Below, in pieces: positions 34,023-44,435 of a stretch of 64,000 nt of DNA. The stretch spans positions 124,001 to 188,000 of the forward strand of contig NZ_VCGW01000003.1 in NCBI RefSeq assembly GCF_007671675.1, in the 5' to 3' direction. The stretch is from Marinobacter maritimus (GTDB lineage Bacteria; Pseudomonadota; Gammaproteobacteria; Pseudomonadales; Oleiphilaceae). The stretch's first letter is position 1; the number at the start of each line of letters is the position of its first letter. Position numbers and translations under genes: made by a program. The notes beneath the pieces are model-generated. The model did no database searches and was not told the origin of the DNA. It saw only the letters and a program-made list of their open reading frames with translations.

Positions 34023-34049
34023 GGAAAGTCCGCGCAGCGTGGACTTTCC
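34023..34049. repeat. Inverted repeat downstream of tonB
   Basis: The arms GGAAAGTCC (34023-34031) and GGACTTTCC (34041-34049) are perfect and flanked by CAGG and CCTG, around GCGCAGCGT. They lie about 40 bases past the tonB stop codon. No T-run follows, so it may act as an mRNA end for the tonB operon but is not a classical intrinsic terminator. Confidence 0.55.
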
Positions 34050-34091
34050 TGCACCGGCTCAGTGCGATTTGGGCAGCAATGGTGCGGAAAT

Positions 34092-34831
<740 letters not shown>

Positions 34832-34835
<4 letters not shown>

Positions 34836-35242
34836 GTTTCTGGCTCCGTCAGCAGCAGGATTTCCTCATAGCCACCCTGCTCCAGCATTTGGAAAAGCGT
34901 TTCAAGGTGAGCCATGGAAAGGGTACTGGCAGCAGCAATTTTCAGTGGGTTCTTTGCGTCGGGCTCCGGCAGCCTCTGAAGCAGGGCCTGCGCGTTTAGT
35001 GTTTCTCCATCTATGCGCCAGTTCCCCTGGCCATCAACCAGCAGATCGGCATGGGGTGACTGTTGTTCAGCGCTCGCTGGTGTAGTCGGCAGGTCGGGCA
35101 AGGGGGTGTCTGCCAGCTGGCCTGCCACAATGAAAAACATCAGTAGCAGAAAAACCAGGTTAATGAGCGGCAAAAGCGCGTCTTCAACCCGTTCCATTAA
35201 AGACTTGCCGGAGGTCGAAGGCGGTGGAACCAGTTCGGTCAT
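34832..35242 (-). CDS. exbD: ExbD/TolR family protein (second copy)
   Basis: 136 aa. A single membrane segment at about residues 24-42 (LPLINLVFLLLMFFIVAGQL) takes the place of the ExbD helix, but the usual Asp is replaced within the LPLINLVFLLL stretch: the paralogue in this operon reads TPLIDVVFILL, while this one reads LPLINLVFLLL. The Asp-to-Asn change at the proton-conducting position is notable. The periplasmic domain is short. Overlapping start and stop codons with both neighbours indicate tight coupling. Confidence 0.85.
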
Positions 35243-35634
35243 GGCGTTTCTTCAGTCGCGCGTTTCCAGTGGGTCTGGATGCCATTTTGAGACAGTTCAC
35301 CAAGGGCAGCTGTGAACTGGCTTAGCTGAGTTTCCGGAGTGGTCGTGAGATTTACCTCGGAAATACCGGCCCGGCGAAGCTCGGCCAGCAATTGGCCGAT
35401 TGGAAGTGTGAGCTCCTGCCACTTCACGTTGCCTTGTTGCGAGACGGTCAGCAGCGGCAGTGGTTCACCCGACACGGTGTTGCGCCCGTCGGTGTTGTTG
35501 GCTAGCTCAAGATGATCCACCGGCAGAAGCCGGCTGGTCAGCATAAAGAACACGAGCAGGATGAACACCACATCAATCAACGGTGTTATGCGGATCGGTA
35601 TTGGCCGGCTGGGCCTGGGTTCAACCAGTTGCAT
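35239..35634 (-). CDS. exbD: ExbD/TolR family protein (first copy)
   Basis: 132 aa. The membrane helix (about 14-35) contains TPLIDVVFILLVFFMLTSR with the conserved Asp that carries protons in ExbD and TolR. The periplasmic domain follows. The start at 35634 (MQLVEPRPSRP) lies inside the end of exbB with a 14-base overlap; an upstream in-frame start at 35745 would overlap exbB by 125 bases and is unlikely. It forms the motor with ExbB to energise TonB. Confidence 0.92.
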   Translation of the reverse strand: MQLVEPRPSRPIPIRITPLIDVVFILLVFFMLTSRLLPVDHLELANNTDGRNTVSGEPLPLLTVSQQGNVKWQELTLPIGQLLAELRRAGISEVNLTTTPETQLSQFTAALGELSQNGIQTHWKRATEETP

Positions 35635-36439
35635 GAGCGAAACGCTGCCTGTCGCGAGTCCCCGATTCCTGTTCGGCTTCTGGCTCCGCACGGGATTGGT
35701 GCGCCGCCGCCTGGGTTGGGGCTTCACTCGCGGGCACACTGACATGCTCCTGTTGGCCAGTGAAGGCTTCAGGCGTCACGCTGAGTACAGAAACCAGGGT
35801 GCTGTTGATAATTTTATGAATACGCCGCAACCGGAATTCGATCCAGGCAGCCAGAGCAGCGAATGGAATAGCGACCACAAGGCCAGCTGCTGTTGTGGTC
35901 AGGGCTTCGTAAATGCCGCCGCTTAATTGGGACGCATTGGCGCGGCCCGCAGTTGCGGCCATGGCGCTGAAGGCCTCCATCATTCCCAGAACGGTTCCCA
36001 GCAAGCCAAGCAAAGGCGCAAGGGCAGCGATAACTTCAATGATTTTCAGGGGTGCTTCAAAAGGTTCCAGCGCTTGCTGAGCATCCCTCGCTGACGTCTC
36101 GCGAACCTGCCGAGCGTCCTGATTGTTCTGCTGTGCCTCAATGGTATTGATCACCAGGTTCAGCAGGGGGTTCAGTGTCGCCCATCGGTTGGCCTGCAGA
36201 CGAATCGCTTGCGGGTGCACGCCAGAAGGGTTCTGTTGCCAAAGCGTAATAAGACTTTTAAGTTTTCTGGATAATCTGGGCGCGTAGAGTGTACCCACGA
36301 GTAACAGGTAGATAAACGTGACAAGTCCAAGAACCGCCATGGCAAGCAGCACCATCATGACTGGGCCGCCCATTGCCAGCAGCTGATTGACGGGGCCATC
36401 TGTCAGTGCGGAGCCGAAGGTTGTCAGGGAATTGTTCAT
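35621..36439 (-). CDS. exbB: ExbB/MotA-TolQ family proton channel protein
   Basis: 272 aa. Three membrane segments are visible: about 25-50, then a pair at about 140-165 and 185-210 with LAPLLGLLGTVLGMMEAF and GLVVAIPFAALAAW, the MotA/TolQ/ExbB signatures. A cytoplasmic loop lies between the first and second. The start at 36439 (MNNSLTTFG) falls just downstream of a Fur-like box; the longer frame would run through that box. It is the first gene of the TonB operon. No TonB-dependent receptor is in the window, so the substrate is unknown, though Fur control suggests iron. Confidence 0.92.
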   Translation of the reverse strand: MNNSLTTFGSALTDGPVNQLLAMGGPVMMVLLAMAVLGLVTFIYLLLVGTLYAPRLSRKLKSLITLWQQNPSGVHPQAIRLQANRWATLNPLLNLVINTIEAQQNNQDARQVRETSARDAQQALEPFEAPLKIIEVIAALAPLLGLLGTVLGMMEAFSAMAATAGRANASQLSGGIYEALTTTAAGLVVAIPFAALAAWIEFRLRRIHKIINSTLVSVLSVTPEAFTGQQEHVSVPASEAPTQAAAHQSRAEPEAEQESGTRDRQRFAHATG

Positions 36440-36466
36440 GCCGGTTAACGCTCTTGCTGAAACATC

Positions 36467-36489
36467 ATGATAATAATAGCGATTATCAT
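36467..36489. promoter_or_regulatory. Fur-like box upstream of the exbB-exbD-exbD-tonB operon
   Basis: ATGATAAT (36467-36474) and ATTATCAT (36482-36489) form perfect 8-bp arms separated by seven bases, closely matching the Fur consensus built from GATAAT units. It lies about 28 bases upstream of the exbB start, where it would block the promoter when iron is plentiful. Confidence 0.75.
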
Positions 36490-36635
36490 TGCGTTTGCAA
36501 GTCTGTAATCCTTCAGTCAGTACGCCTCTGTTAGAATTCATGTCGCGATTGAACGCACTCTTTGCAAATAATCTCACTCAAAACCGGAGGCCGCACCATT
36601 AACACTCAATCCCTGCAGAACGGAGTAACTCTGCT

Positions 36636-38981
36636 TTGCTGATGGGTCGTTGGCTGGACAGTCTGGTTAACCGGGCCGTACTTCTTGTTGTGGGCCTGGT
36701 TGTTTTGACGGCGCTTCTGGTGGCGCTCGCGGGCTCGCTTCTCAGTCGGTCCGAGCTCGAACAGCAGGCCGCAAACCAGGTGGAGACCATTGCGCAACTC
36801 GTCGCCGGTGAACTGGACGACAAGTTGTCACAGCGCCTGGAAGCACTGAGCCATGTTGCGCAGGGGTTTGCCATGAGCGAGGCGGCTTTCGACGCGCGTG
36901 CAAAAATCCTGATGCGCCGCCAGACGGCATTGCAGCACCTGTTTGATGGTATTTATCTGATTGACGCGCAAGGCAAAGTGATTGCTGAGCACCCCGAGTC
37001 CCGGAATCTGATTGGCTCGGATGTCAGCAATCGTTCTTACTTTCGCCTGGCGTCCGAGCAGTTCACTCCCCTTATCAGCGAGCCCTACCGCTCGCACTAC
37101 CAAGGCAAACCCGCGGTAATGATCGCCGCCCCTTTGTTCAATAATAAGCAGCGTTTTATTGGCGTGCTAGGAGGCGCAATTTCGCTTGCTGGCGAGCACC
37201 TTATAGAAGAGTTTTCCGGTATCCCGATTGGTAAAACCGGTTATCTGACCATTGTCACCCGCAGTGGTATCGTTCTTGCCAATGGTCGTACCGGCGAGGT
37301 GATGAAGCCGTTAAAAACCGTCACCCCGACGCTTAAGGATGCTCTGGACGGTTTCGAGGGTACTGCCAAAACACGCAGCAGTCGGGGCGAAAGCATCATT
37401 CTTTCGGTTCAGCAGATGTCTCAGGTGCCTTGGTTCGTGGCGGCTGTGTGGCCGGCAAGCGAAGCATACGCGCCAGTTACTCGACTCAAGGATGCGTTTC
37501 TCTGGGTTTTGCTGCTTGTGATCCTGCTGATTGTTCCGGTTGCCATGTGGCGCTTTCGCCGTCTGATGGCGCCTTTGGGGGAGCTTGGATTACAGGTGCA
37601 TGAACGCCACTTGGGCGTCCGGAATAAACCTGTGCGGATCTCTGGTGGCTCGGAAATCAGTCAGGTCGCTGAAATATTCAATATGGTGATGGATGAGCGT
37701 GACGACGTTTTAAGCTCCCTGGCCGAGCGCGAGGCGTTTTTCCGATCACTCACGCGGGGCGCGCCTATCGGTATTGTGCAGGCCGATGTTCTTGGTCGTA
37801 TCGATTTTGTGAACCCGGTGTTTGAAAACATCATTGGCATGAAGTTGGCACAGCTAAGCGGCACGCATTTGTTCGATTATGTCTCGGGTGATGATCGCGA
37901 TTCTGCGGTGAAAGGCTGGCAGCAAGCCCTGAAAAAACAGGAGGTATTCCGTGATCGTTTCCGGCTGCAAGGGCCGAACGCCGGGTCTCCTGTTTGGTGT
38001 CAGGTAATGACAGCGACTCTCGAAACTCCTGAAAAGGTCATGGGCACCATCACGGTTGTGCGGGATATTTCCCATGAACTGGAGGTAGAGAAAGCGCTGC
38101 GGGACGAGCAGCTAAGAGCGAAAAATATACTCAGCGTGATGCAGGACGGCGTGCTGATGGCGGATACGGGCGGTGTTATTCGTTACGCCAATCATGCGGC
38201 TGGCCGTTTCCTGGGTGCCGATGGAGAATATCTTGGCAAAAATGTTTTTGAGCTGGTCGGCATTGATCATGAGAATCATCCGCTCACCCATGAGTGGTTT
38301 CTTGACCGTGACGATCTCGACAGCCTTTACGTGACGCTCCGCAATGGCAGCGGTGATGTTTTCGATGTGGATCTCAGCATGATTCATATTCGCCAGGGGC
38401 GGAAGAACGAGCGATTGGTTTTCGTGCTCCGGGACGATGCCGAGCGCAGGCGTGAAGAAGAAAGATTGTCCTGGGAAGCAACCCACGACAGCCTGACGCA
38501 ACTGCTGAACCGTCGTGCCTTTACAACATCGCTGAACAAATGCCTCAGCGAGATGCCGCGCCAGGATGCGACCTCTGTGTTGATGCTCATTGATCTTGAC
38601 CACTTCAAGCCGGTGAACGATGAAGGTGGGCATTTGCTCGGTGATGAGTTGCTCCGGCGCCTTGCCGATTTGTTCAAAGAGACGGTACGTCAGTCTGACA
38701 CCGTCGCCCGACTGGGCGGTGACGAGTTCGGTATTATTCTTCCTGCTTGCGGCCTGGCCCGAGCAAAGACTCTTGCGGAACGCATCCGCGCCGGTGTTGA
38801 AGCGTTGAGAATCGAACACGAAGGCCGCATGTTTGGCGTTACCGCGAGTATTGGTATGACCGAACTGCTGCTTGCAGATCGCGATCCCAAAGACGTGGTC
38901 GCCCGCGCAGATCAAGGTGCCTATCTTGCCAAGTCGAAAGGTCGGAACCGCGTTGCCGTTATGCCTGTGGCGGAGCCATAG
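36636..38981 (+). CDS. Membrane diguanylate cyclase with Cache, HAMP, PAS and GGDEF domains
   Basis: 781 aa. Two membrane segments (about 10-30 and 285-307) enclose a periplasmic Cache-type sensor (about 35-280). A HAMP linker (about 308-360), two PAS domains (about 370-490 and 495-605) and a GGDEF domain (about 620-775) follow. The active site is GGDEF at about residue 695, with the inhibitory site RQSD five residues before it, so it is a likely active, product-inhibited c-di-GMP synthase. There is no EAL domain. A TTG at 36636 has GGAG ten bases upstream; ATG at 36642 is the alternative start. Confidence 0.92.
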   Translation: MLMGRWLDSLVNRAVLLVVGLVVLTALLVALAGSLLSRSELEQQAANQVETIAQLVAGELDDKLSQRLEALSHVAQGFAMSEAAFDARAKILMRRQTALQHLFDGIYLIDAQGKVIAEHPESRNLIGSDVSNRSYFRLASEQFTPLISEPYRSHYQGKPAVMIAAPLFNNKQRFIGVLGGAISLAGEHLIEEFSGIPIGKTGYLTIVTRSGIVLANGRTGEVMKPLKTVTPTLKDALDGFEGTAKTRSSRGESIILSVQQMSQVPWFVAAVWPASEAYAPVTRLKDAFLWVLLLVILLIVPVAMWRFRRLMAPLGELGLQVHERHLGVRNKPVRISGGSEISQVAEIFNMVMDERDDVLSSLAEREAFFRSLTRGAPIGIVQADVLGRIDFVNPVFENIIGMKLAQLSGTHLFDYVSGDDRDSAVKGWQQALKKQEVFRDRFRLQGPNAGSPVWCQVMTATLETPEKVMGTITVVRDISHELEVEKALRDEQLRAKNILSVMQDGVLMADTGGVIRYANHAAGRFLGADGEYLGKNVFELVGIDHENHPLTHEWFLDRDDLDSLYVTLRNGSGDVFDVDLSMIHIRQGRKNERLVFVLRDDAERRREEERLSWEATHDSLTQLLNRRAFTTSLNKCLSEMPRQDATSVLMLIDLDHFKPVNDEGGHLLGDELLRRLADLFKETVRQSDTVARLGGDEFGIILPACGLARAKTLAERIRAGVEALRIEHEGRMFGVTASIGMTELLLADRDPKDVVARADQGAYLAKSKGRNRVAVMPVAEP

Positions 38982-39003
38982 CGGAAGCAATAGCAAGGGA
39001 CGC

Positions 39004-39771
39004 TCAGATCCACCAGTCAGCCGCCAGGCTGGCCTGCCAAATCAAGCGCAACGCCAGGATGGTCAGAACCAGGTTGAGCGCTTTGCTGAACCAGTGATTG
39101 TTGAGGGAGTTCAGAACGCGCAGGCCTAGCCAGGTGCCTGCAAAGCCGCAGGCAACCATGGCCAGGATAAATGGCAACCAGTGGGCAAACACGAACCCAG
39201 TCACGCCAAAAACCAAGGCTTTGGGAGCATGTTGCAAGATCATTGCAGTAGCAAAGGTCGCGACGGTGCGGAACCTGTCCACATGGATCTGTTTTATGAA
39301 GGCCGCCACCAGTGGCCCTGTAGCGCCTACAAAAAGACTGACAAAGCTGGTCACTGCAGCGGCGATAAAGACTCCAATCTGGCCGAGCGCGCTTTTGGGC
39401 AGCGCCGGACCCCAGCACAGATAGAGCACGAACACCGCTATTGTCAGTTGCCACAGATAGGCTGGAAGGCTCACCAATAACCAGGCGCCCGCCGCCGCAC
39501 CTACGATAACGCCGGGTGCAAAAGCGGCAATAGTTCGCCAGTCGATATGCTTCCATGTCAGCACCGCCCGGCCACCGTTGGAGCCCAACTGAATCATGCC
39601 GTGTACGGGAATAATTGCGGCAGCAGGCATCCATGTGGCCATCAGGATCAGCAAAAGAACACCCCCGCCGGCGCCCAGACTGGCGGTAATCATCGATGTG
39701 ATCACGGAACTCACCAGCAGAAAAAGCGCTACTGACAAGCTCAGGCTCTCCGGGAGCAGGGCTATTTCCAC
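39004..39771 (-). CDS. TauE/SafE family membrane permease
   Basis: 255 aa with seven to eight hydrophobic segments. The family signature is seen as SLGAGGGVLLLILMATWMPAAAIIPVHGMIQLGSN near the start, and again in the second half as SFVSLFVGATGPLVAAF. Members export or import sulfite, sulfoacetate or related anions. The substrate here is not evident. A GTG at 39771 overlapping the stop of the upstream transglycosylase gene is taken as start; the frame also has an ATG at 39810. It is likely cotranscribed with that gene. Confidence 0.85.
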   Translation of the reverse strand: MEIALLPESLSLSVALFLLVSSVITSMITASLGAGGGVLLLILMATWMPAAAIIPVHGMIQLGSNGGRAVLTWKHIDWRTIAAFAPGVIVGAAAGAWLLVSLPAYLWQLTIAVFVLYLCWGPALPKSALGQIGVFIAAAVTSFVSLFVGATGPLVAAFIKQIHVDRFRTVATFATAMILQHAPKALVFGVTGFVFAHWLPFILAMVACGFAGTWLGLRVLNSLNNHWFSKALNLVLTILALRLIWQASLAADWWI

Positions 39772-40901
39772 GCGCAGAATTCCGCGGGTTTGAGCTGAGG
39801 TGTTCGGCACAAGGCTTCGGTCGCCAGTTGTACGTCGGCCACATAGTACAGTGAGGCCAGCCCCAGTCTGTCGCGGCCCAGGTTGTGAAACACCATACCA
39901 AACGCGATGTCGCCGGCGGTAAAGCGCTCGTGATTGGCGGCAAAATATTCTGCTGGTTTCGCCAGAACCTCGTCATCGAGAAGCGCCTGAACCCGACCTG
40001 CGCCACCGTGGTAGGCCTGAACCAGCATCAGCACAAACAGCTCATTGCGCTTGCTTTCGGGCAGTTGACCAAAGCGTTCGTCAAAGGCTGGCTGCAGGTT
40101 GCGGGCATTCTGATGCATCAGGCGCAGCGCACAATCAATCTGCGCCAGCCGGTGCCAGTAATTCTGGGGTTTGATTTGGCAGTCTTTCAGTGCGGAAGGC
40201 GAAAGCTGGAGTATACCCTTCGCGTTCGCTCGGGAGTGAGCTCTTGCCTGCCCACCGCTTTCAATCAGAATCTGCCCAGCCAGATATCTGGGTAATACCT
40301 CTGGCAAAGCAAAGCGATTTTGTTCACTCCGGCGCTGAAGGATGTACATAAGGGCGTCGTGAAGAGATCCAGGTTTTTCGGAGGTTGCGAACGAGAGATC
40401 GTCCCAGGCGCCCCATACTCGATCTCTGGCGCGCGCGCCCAGATAGCGGCCAACGGCAAGGTCGAGATTTACATGGGGCTGGTCGCACGCCAGCGCGAAC
40501 GGGTAGCCTTTGGTGTCGGTATCGCCGGCAACCCAATCTACGGTAAGCCCTTTTTCGTGCAACGACCGGCGAGTATCGTTCAGGCGCTTCTGGGTTGTTG
40601 CACGGTCGGCGCCGTTGCTGATCCAGCCCAGAAACTGCCCCCGCATGTCGAACAGAATGTGGCGCTCAGGGCTTGAGCAATAGCCTGTCTCTTTGAGCAC
40701 CCAGCGCCGGATGGTGAGGATGTTCCGGTAAACGCCCTGGCTGACCCAGTAGGGTGAATCCCGCACAATCGCGGTCCAGCCTGGGGTGTCAGCACTCTCA
40801 TCGCCGGCCATACTTTCTTCGGCCAGTGCAGATGTTTGCACCAGCGTGGCCAGGATGAAAATCAGAGCAAGCTGACGTAAGCTTGCGAATCTTGAGTTCA
40901 T
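39762..40901 (-). CDS. Periplasmic lytic transglycosylase (SLT domain)
   Basis: 379 aa. The signal peptide (about 1-28, ending SALAEE) directs it to the periplasm. The SLT-like fold lies in the C-terminal half: LIESGGQARAHSRANAKGIL has the catalytic Glu and the Gly-Ile/Leu-Gln pattern, and the later AYHGGAGRVQALL matches the NxG/YNGG region. It would cleave the glycan strands of peptidoglycan. The start at 40901 is chosen because the signal peptide begins there; the longer frame upstream is not credible. Confidence 0.85.
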   Translation of the reverse strand: MNSRFASLRQLALIFILATLVQTSALAEESMAGDESADTPGWTAIVRDSPYWVSQGVYRNILTIRRWVLKETGYCSSPERHILFDMRGQFLGWISNGADRATTQKRLNDTRRSLHEKGLTVDWVAGDTDTKGYPFALACDQPHVNLDLAVGRYLGARARDRVWGAWDDLSFATSEKPGSLHDALMYILQRRSEQNRFALPEVLPRYLAGQILIESGGQARAHSRANAKGILQLSPSALKDCQIKPQNYWHRLAQIDCALRLMHQNARNLQPAFDERFGQLPESKRNELFVLMLVQAYHGGAGRVQALLDDEVLAKPAEYFAANHERFTAGDIAFGMVFHNLGRDRLGLASLYYVADVQLATEALCRTPQLKPAEFCAWK

Positions 40902-40941
40902 AAACGATGTGTCCGTGGTATTCCGGGCACCACAATAACAA

Positions 40942-42453
40942 ATGGACGCCGCTATGAAGCAATCTGAATATCTTCGGTATGACGCCACCGCGTTGGCGGA
41001 TCTGATACGCCGTGGCGAAGTGACCTCCCGGGAAGTATGCGAGGCTGCGGTGGAACGGGCAACCTCTGTGAACGGTTCTCTCAATGCAATCTGCTTTCCC
41101 CAGTTTTCCGAAGCCTTGACTCAGAAATTTCCTGAACAGGGCGTATTCGCAGGTGTGCCCTTGCTGCTCAAGGATCTGTCTCAGGAGCAGGCTGGCCAGC
41201 CCTGCACTTACGGCAGCCGTGGTTTCAAAAATAACATTGCACCGCAGGATTCCGAGTTTGTGCGCCGTGCCCGTGAGGGTGGGCTGGTCTTTCTGGGGCG
41301 GACCGCTACGCCGGAATTCGGTCTCAAGGCGATTACGGAATCTGAGCTCTGGGGGCCATCGCGCAACCCCTGGAACACCAGCCTCACGCCTGGAGGCTCA
41401 AGCGGTGGCTCCGGTGCTGCAACCGCAGCCGGTATTGTACCCATGGCCGGCGCCAACGATGGTGGCGGTTCAATCCGCATCCCCGCCGCCTACAACGGTC
41501 TGTTTGGCCTCAAGCCATCGCGCGGCCGCATCTCCTGCGGGCCTGCGATGGGCGAATCCTGGACCGGCGCCTCATCAGACCATGTGGTTACCCGCACCGT
41601 GCGCGACAGCGCTGCCATGCTGGATGTGCTCAGTGGCGCTGCCTCCGGAGATCCTTTTGTCATTCCGCCCCCCGACTGCGCCTACGCTGAGTTGATACAG
41701 AAATCATCTGGTAGCCTGAAAATCGGTGTGTTCACGTCGTCTCCTTACGGCACTGAGGTGGCTCCTGAATGTGTTGCCGCGGTTGAGGAAACGGCGCGTA
41801 TTCTGGAAAACCTGGGGCACACGGTTGAATATGCCCGGCCGGAATTCGATGGCATGGCGCTGGCTCGCTGCTATCTCGGCCTTTATTTTGGCGAAGTGTC
41901 CGCCATGATGGCAAAAGCCAAGGAACAGTTTGGCGCCACTGACAGTGATTTTGAGCTGGATACCCGCCTGATCGGCATGCTGGGCAATACCATGCCACTT
42001 TCAGACTACGTGCTTCGGCGTCAGCAATGGAATGAATTTGCCCGGGCGCTGGGTGTTTTCTTCGGCAGGTACGATCTTTACCTCTGCCCCACTACTGGCC
42101 AGTTGCCCGCCCGTATCGGTGAGCTGGAAACGCCGGCACACCTCAAGCTGGCGGCAAAACTGATGCTGATGCTCAAAGCCGGCAGAATGGTGCATCGCAG
42201 TGGCCAGGTGGATCAGATGGCGATGGAGAGCCTCGCCCGAACGCCGTTCACCCAGCTTGCCAATCTGACGGGAACGCCGGCCATGTCGGTGCCTATGCAC
42301 TGGACGGCCGAGGGGCTTCCGGTCGGCGTGCAACTGGGCGCACCAAACGGTGGTGAGGGCGCATTGCTGCAGCTGGCGGCGCAGCTTGAAGAAGCCGCGC
42401 CCTGGTTTGGCTATTACGAGCGGCTCGACAATGCCTTCGCTACCGACGGCTGA
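40942..42453 (+). CDS. Amidase signature family enzyme
   Basis: 503 aa. The amidase signature GGSSGGSGAATAAGIVP is at about residues 152-168, followed by GGGSIRIPAAYNGLFGLKPS. The catalytic Ser-cisSer-Lys triad fits these motifs, with Lys in LLKDLSQE near residue 75. Family members hydrolyse amides, including glutaminyl-tRNA in GatA, but GatA partner genes are absent, so this is a stand-alone amidase of unknown substrate. A second Met at codon 5 is an alternative start. The gene is divergent from the transglycosylase. Confidence 0.9.
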   Translation: MDAAMKQSEYLRYDATALADLIRRGEVTSREVCEAAVERATSVNGSLNAICFPQFSEALTQKFPEQGVFAGVPLLLKDLSQEQAGQPCTYGSRGFKNNIAPQDSEFVRRAREGGLVFLGRTATPEFGLKAITESELWGPSRNPWNTSLTPGGSSGGSGAATAAGIVPMAGANDGGGSIRIPAAYNGLFGLKPSRGRISCGPAMGESWTGASSDHVVTRTVRDSAAMLDVLSGAASGDPFVIPPPDCAYAELIQKSSGSLKIGVFTSSPYGTEVAPECVAAVEETARILENLGHTVEYARPEFDGMALARCYLGLYFGEVSAMMAKAKEQFGATDSDFELDTRLIGMLGNTMPLSDYVLRRQQWNEFARALGVFFGRYDLYLCPTTGQLPARIGELETPAHLKLAAKLMLMLKAGRMVHRSGQVDQMAMESLARTPFTQLANLTGTPAMSVPMHWTAEGLPVGVQLGAPNGGEGALLQLAAQLEEAAPWFGYYERLDNAFATDG

Positions 42454-42602
42454 TTGGAGTTCTGACAGAGGGGTTCGACAAGGCGTTGTGATCCGTTGAC
42501 CCAAAGCCCACGTTTATCTTTATATGCCTAACAGGCTATGCTGTGTATCAGGGAGACCATCTTCCTGATTTACCCTGATGGCATCGAGGAGGCGAGCGCA
42601 TT

Positions 42603-43250
42603 ATGAACCAACCGATGGCAATCGATGAACTGGTATCCGTAGCACAGGCAGAAGCCATGGGAGAGCTCGATGCTCCGATGATGGCAATTGTTCTGGCCAG
42701 CGAACAAAGCTATGACTTGCCCATCAACTCACTTGAAACCGATGCCGACAAGGCACGCTGGGGATTGATTCTCCGTGCGGCCCGCGAGCATGTTGAAGCG
42801 GATGCCGTGGCGGTTCTGTACCCCGCCTGGACAACCATCCGGCATAAAAAAAAGGAAGTTACAGAAGATGACGGCGATGAAATCTCTGGTGAGGCTTCGG
42901 CAGACAGCCTTGGAGCTTCAGCAAAAGACGACGCCGAGGAAGAGCCAAACGAGCCGATAGATACCTTGTTTGTGCAGCTGCATACCCGGGATCACGTTTA
43001 CTGGCGTGGCTTTGAGCAAATCCGGGATCCAAAACACCAGCGCATCATCGGCTTTCGCCGCATCAAGGCGCTGTCCACGGATTACCGGCGTGATGAAGAG
43101 CCTTCAATTGCATCCTGGCTAAGTACGCTGTTTGATCCTTTGCCGGAACACGGTGAAGAGACAGACGTTGATCTTGAACTGGCGGATCTTCTGGAGGAAC
43201 CCGAAGTCAGTGCTGCACTGTATCCGCGACAATTGCGGGCGTTGCACTAG
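42603..43250 (+). CDS. Hypothetical acidic protein
   Basis: 215 aa, not recognised. No signal peptide or membrane segment. The middle (about 85-120) is a very acidic, low-complexity stretch of Glu, Asp, Ala and Ser that looks disordered. It is flanked by folded parts with LFVQLHTRDHVYWRGFEQIRD and the C-terminal LYPRQLRALH. GAGGAGG lies about 11 bases upstream of the ATG, and a strong intrinsic terminator follows, so it is a real single-gene unit. Confidence 0.75.
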   Translation: MNQPMAIDELVSVAQAEAMGELDAPMMAIVLASEQSYDLPINSLETDADKARWGLILRAAREHVEADAVAVLYPAWTTIRHKKKEVTEDDGDEISGEASADSLGASAKDDAEEEPNEPIDTLFVQLHTRDHVYWRGFEQIRDPKHQRIIGFRRIKALSTDYRRDEEPSIASWLSTLFDPLPEHGEETDVDLELADLLEEPEVSAALYPRQLRALH

Positions 43251-43277
43251 CAGATAATCCTGAAACCCTGAGTTGAA

Positions 43278-43303
43278 GAGCCGGGCTTGTTGCCCGGCTC
43301 TTT
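43278..43303 (+). terminator. Intrinsic terminator of the acidic hypothetical gene
   Basis: GAGCCGGGC (43278-43286) and GCCCGGCTC (43292-43300) pair perfectly over nine bases, with a five-base loop, followed by TTT. It may also serve the convergent HupE/UreJ gene that ends at 43320. Confidence 0.8.
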
Positions 43304-43319
43304 GCTGTACGACGCCTCT

Positions 43320-44435
43320 CTAAATAGCCCCGGCCCTTTCTGCGACCCACATCAAGCTGACGGTGCCTACCCCCATGAGAATCAATGGCACGATAAACCG
43401 CTGATAGGCTCTGACGTGTGCCATGGCATAGAGCAACGGGAAGCCGATGATCAAAAGGCCGAGTTGCCCGAATTCCACTCCCAGATTGAAACCCGCAAGC
43501 GCAAGGGCCAGGTTGGAAACACCCCCGGTCAGATCGCCCAATACGCTGGCAAAGCCGAAGCCGTGGATCAGCCCAAAGGCGAACGCCAGCTTCCAGGTTT
43601 TCCGCCCCATAAAAGGCCAGGCCACATTCAGTGCAGCCGCAGCGATGGAAAACGCAATCCCAGTCTCAACCCAGGCGATGGGGAGCCGAACAATATTCAA
43701 CGCCGACAGTGCCAGAGTGATGGAGTGTGCCACGGTAAAGGCGGTCACAATGCCCGCTAACTGCAGCAGCCGCGATTTGAATGAGCGGGCTGTGCCCTGA
43801 TTGCTCTGTCGGCGGATGATCAGCGTGGCCGGCAATACCAGCACGAGCAGAAACAGCATGTGATCGAGCCCGATCAGCAAATGGATAACGCCTTCACGAA
43901 GAAACGTTGTGAACGTGCTCCACGGCCCTGCCGCACCACCTGCAAGATCGACAGTCTGCCGGTCCGGGGCAAGTACCGCGAGAGATTGAGCCTCTCCCGA
44001 TGTAATCTGTACCAGCCCCCGGTGCAGGCTGTCCTGATCGAACAGCAAGCTGTATTCAATCTGTTCCGGAAGCTCGCCCTTGGGGCAGTCGACCTGATAT
44101 TGGGTGGCAAGATAGGGGCCATCGCTGTGGGAGCTCAGCCCCCAAGCCAGTCCTCTGAGTTTGCAGACACCTTGCTCGCCGGTCAGAGTAATGGCGTTTT
44201 CAACAGCTTGCGTGGCGAGCGTTCGCTGGGCGCGTAGCTCCTGCCCCGTTATCCTCTGGTCGCCATTGGCATCCAGGGGAACCAGCAGCGCGAGATCCCG
44301 CAAGGCTATGTCGAATCGTATCTCGGAAGCGTCCATATCCACGTAGAGAAAGCTGTCGCTGGCCTTATGGGCAAAGGCTATGCTCGCGAAAGTCGCCATA
44401 ATCAGCACTGCCAAAAGCTTTTTTGCAGACATCAC
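43320..44435 (-). CDS. HupE/UreJ family membrane protein
   Basis: 371 aa. A signal peptide (about 1-22, ending AFAH) is followed by a periplasmic domain of about 150 residues, then six or seven membrane helices carrying the HupE/UreJ signature: LLIGLDHMLFLLVLVL at about 195-212, then FTVAHSITLALSAL and FGLIHGFGFASVLGDL. Histidines in the membrane motifs suggest a metal-ion channel or permease (nickel in HupE and UreJ). The start overlaps the TPR gene stop by four bases. It is the last gene of the leftward DUF4331 cluster. Confidence 0.88.
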   Translation of the reverse strand: MMSAKKLLAVLIMATFASIAFAHKASDSFLYVDMDASEIRFDIALRDLALLVPLDANGDQRITGQELRAQRTLATQAVENAITLTGEQGVCKLRGLAWGLSSHSDGPYLATQYQVDCPKGELPEQIEYSLLFDQDSLHRGLVQITSGEAQSLAVLAPDRQTVDLAGGAAGPWSTFTTFLREGVIHLLIGLDHMLFLLVLVLPATLIIRRQSNQGTARSFKSRLLQLAGIVTAFTVAHSITLALSALNIVRLPIAWVETGIAFSIAAAALNVAWPFMGRKTWKLAFAFGLIHGFGFASVLGDLTGGVSNLALALAGFNLGVEFGQLGLLIIGFPLLYAMAHVRAYQRFIVPLILMGVGTVSLMWVAERAGAI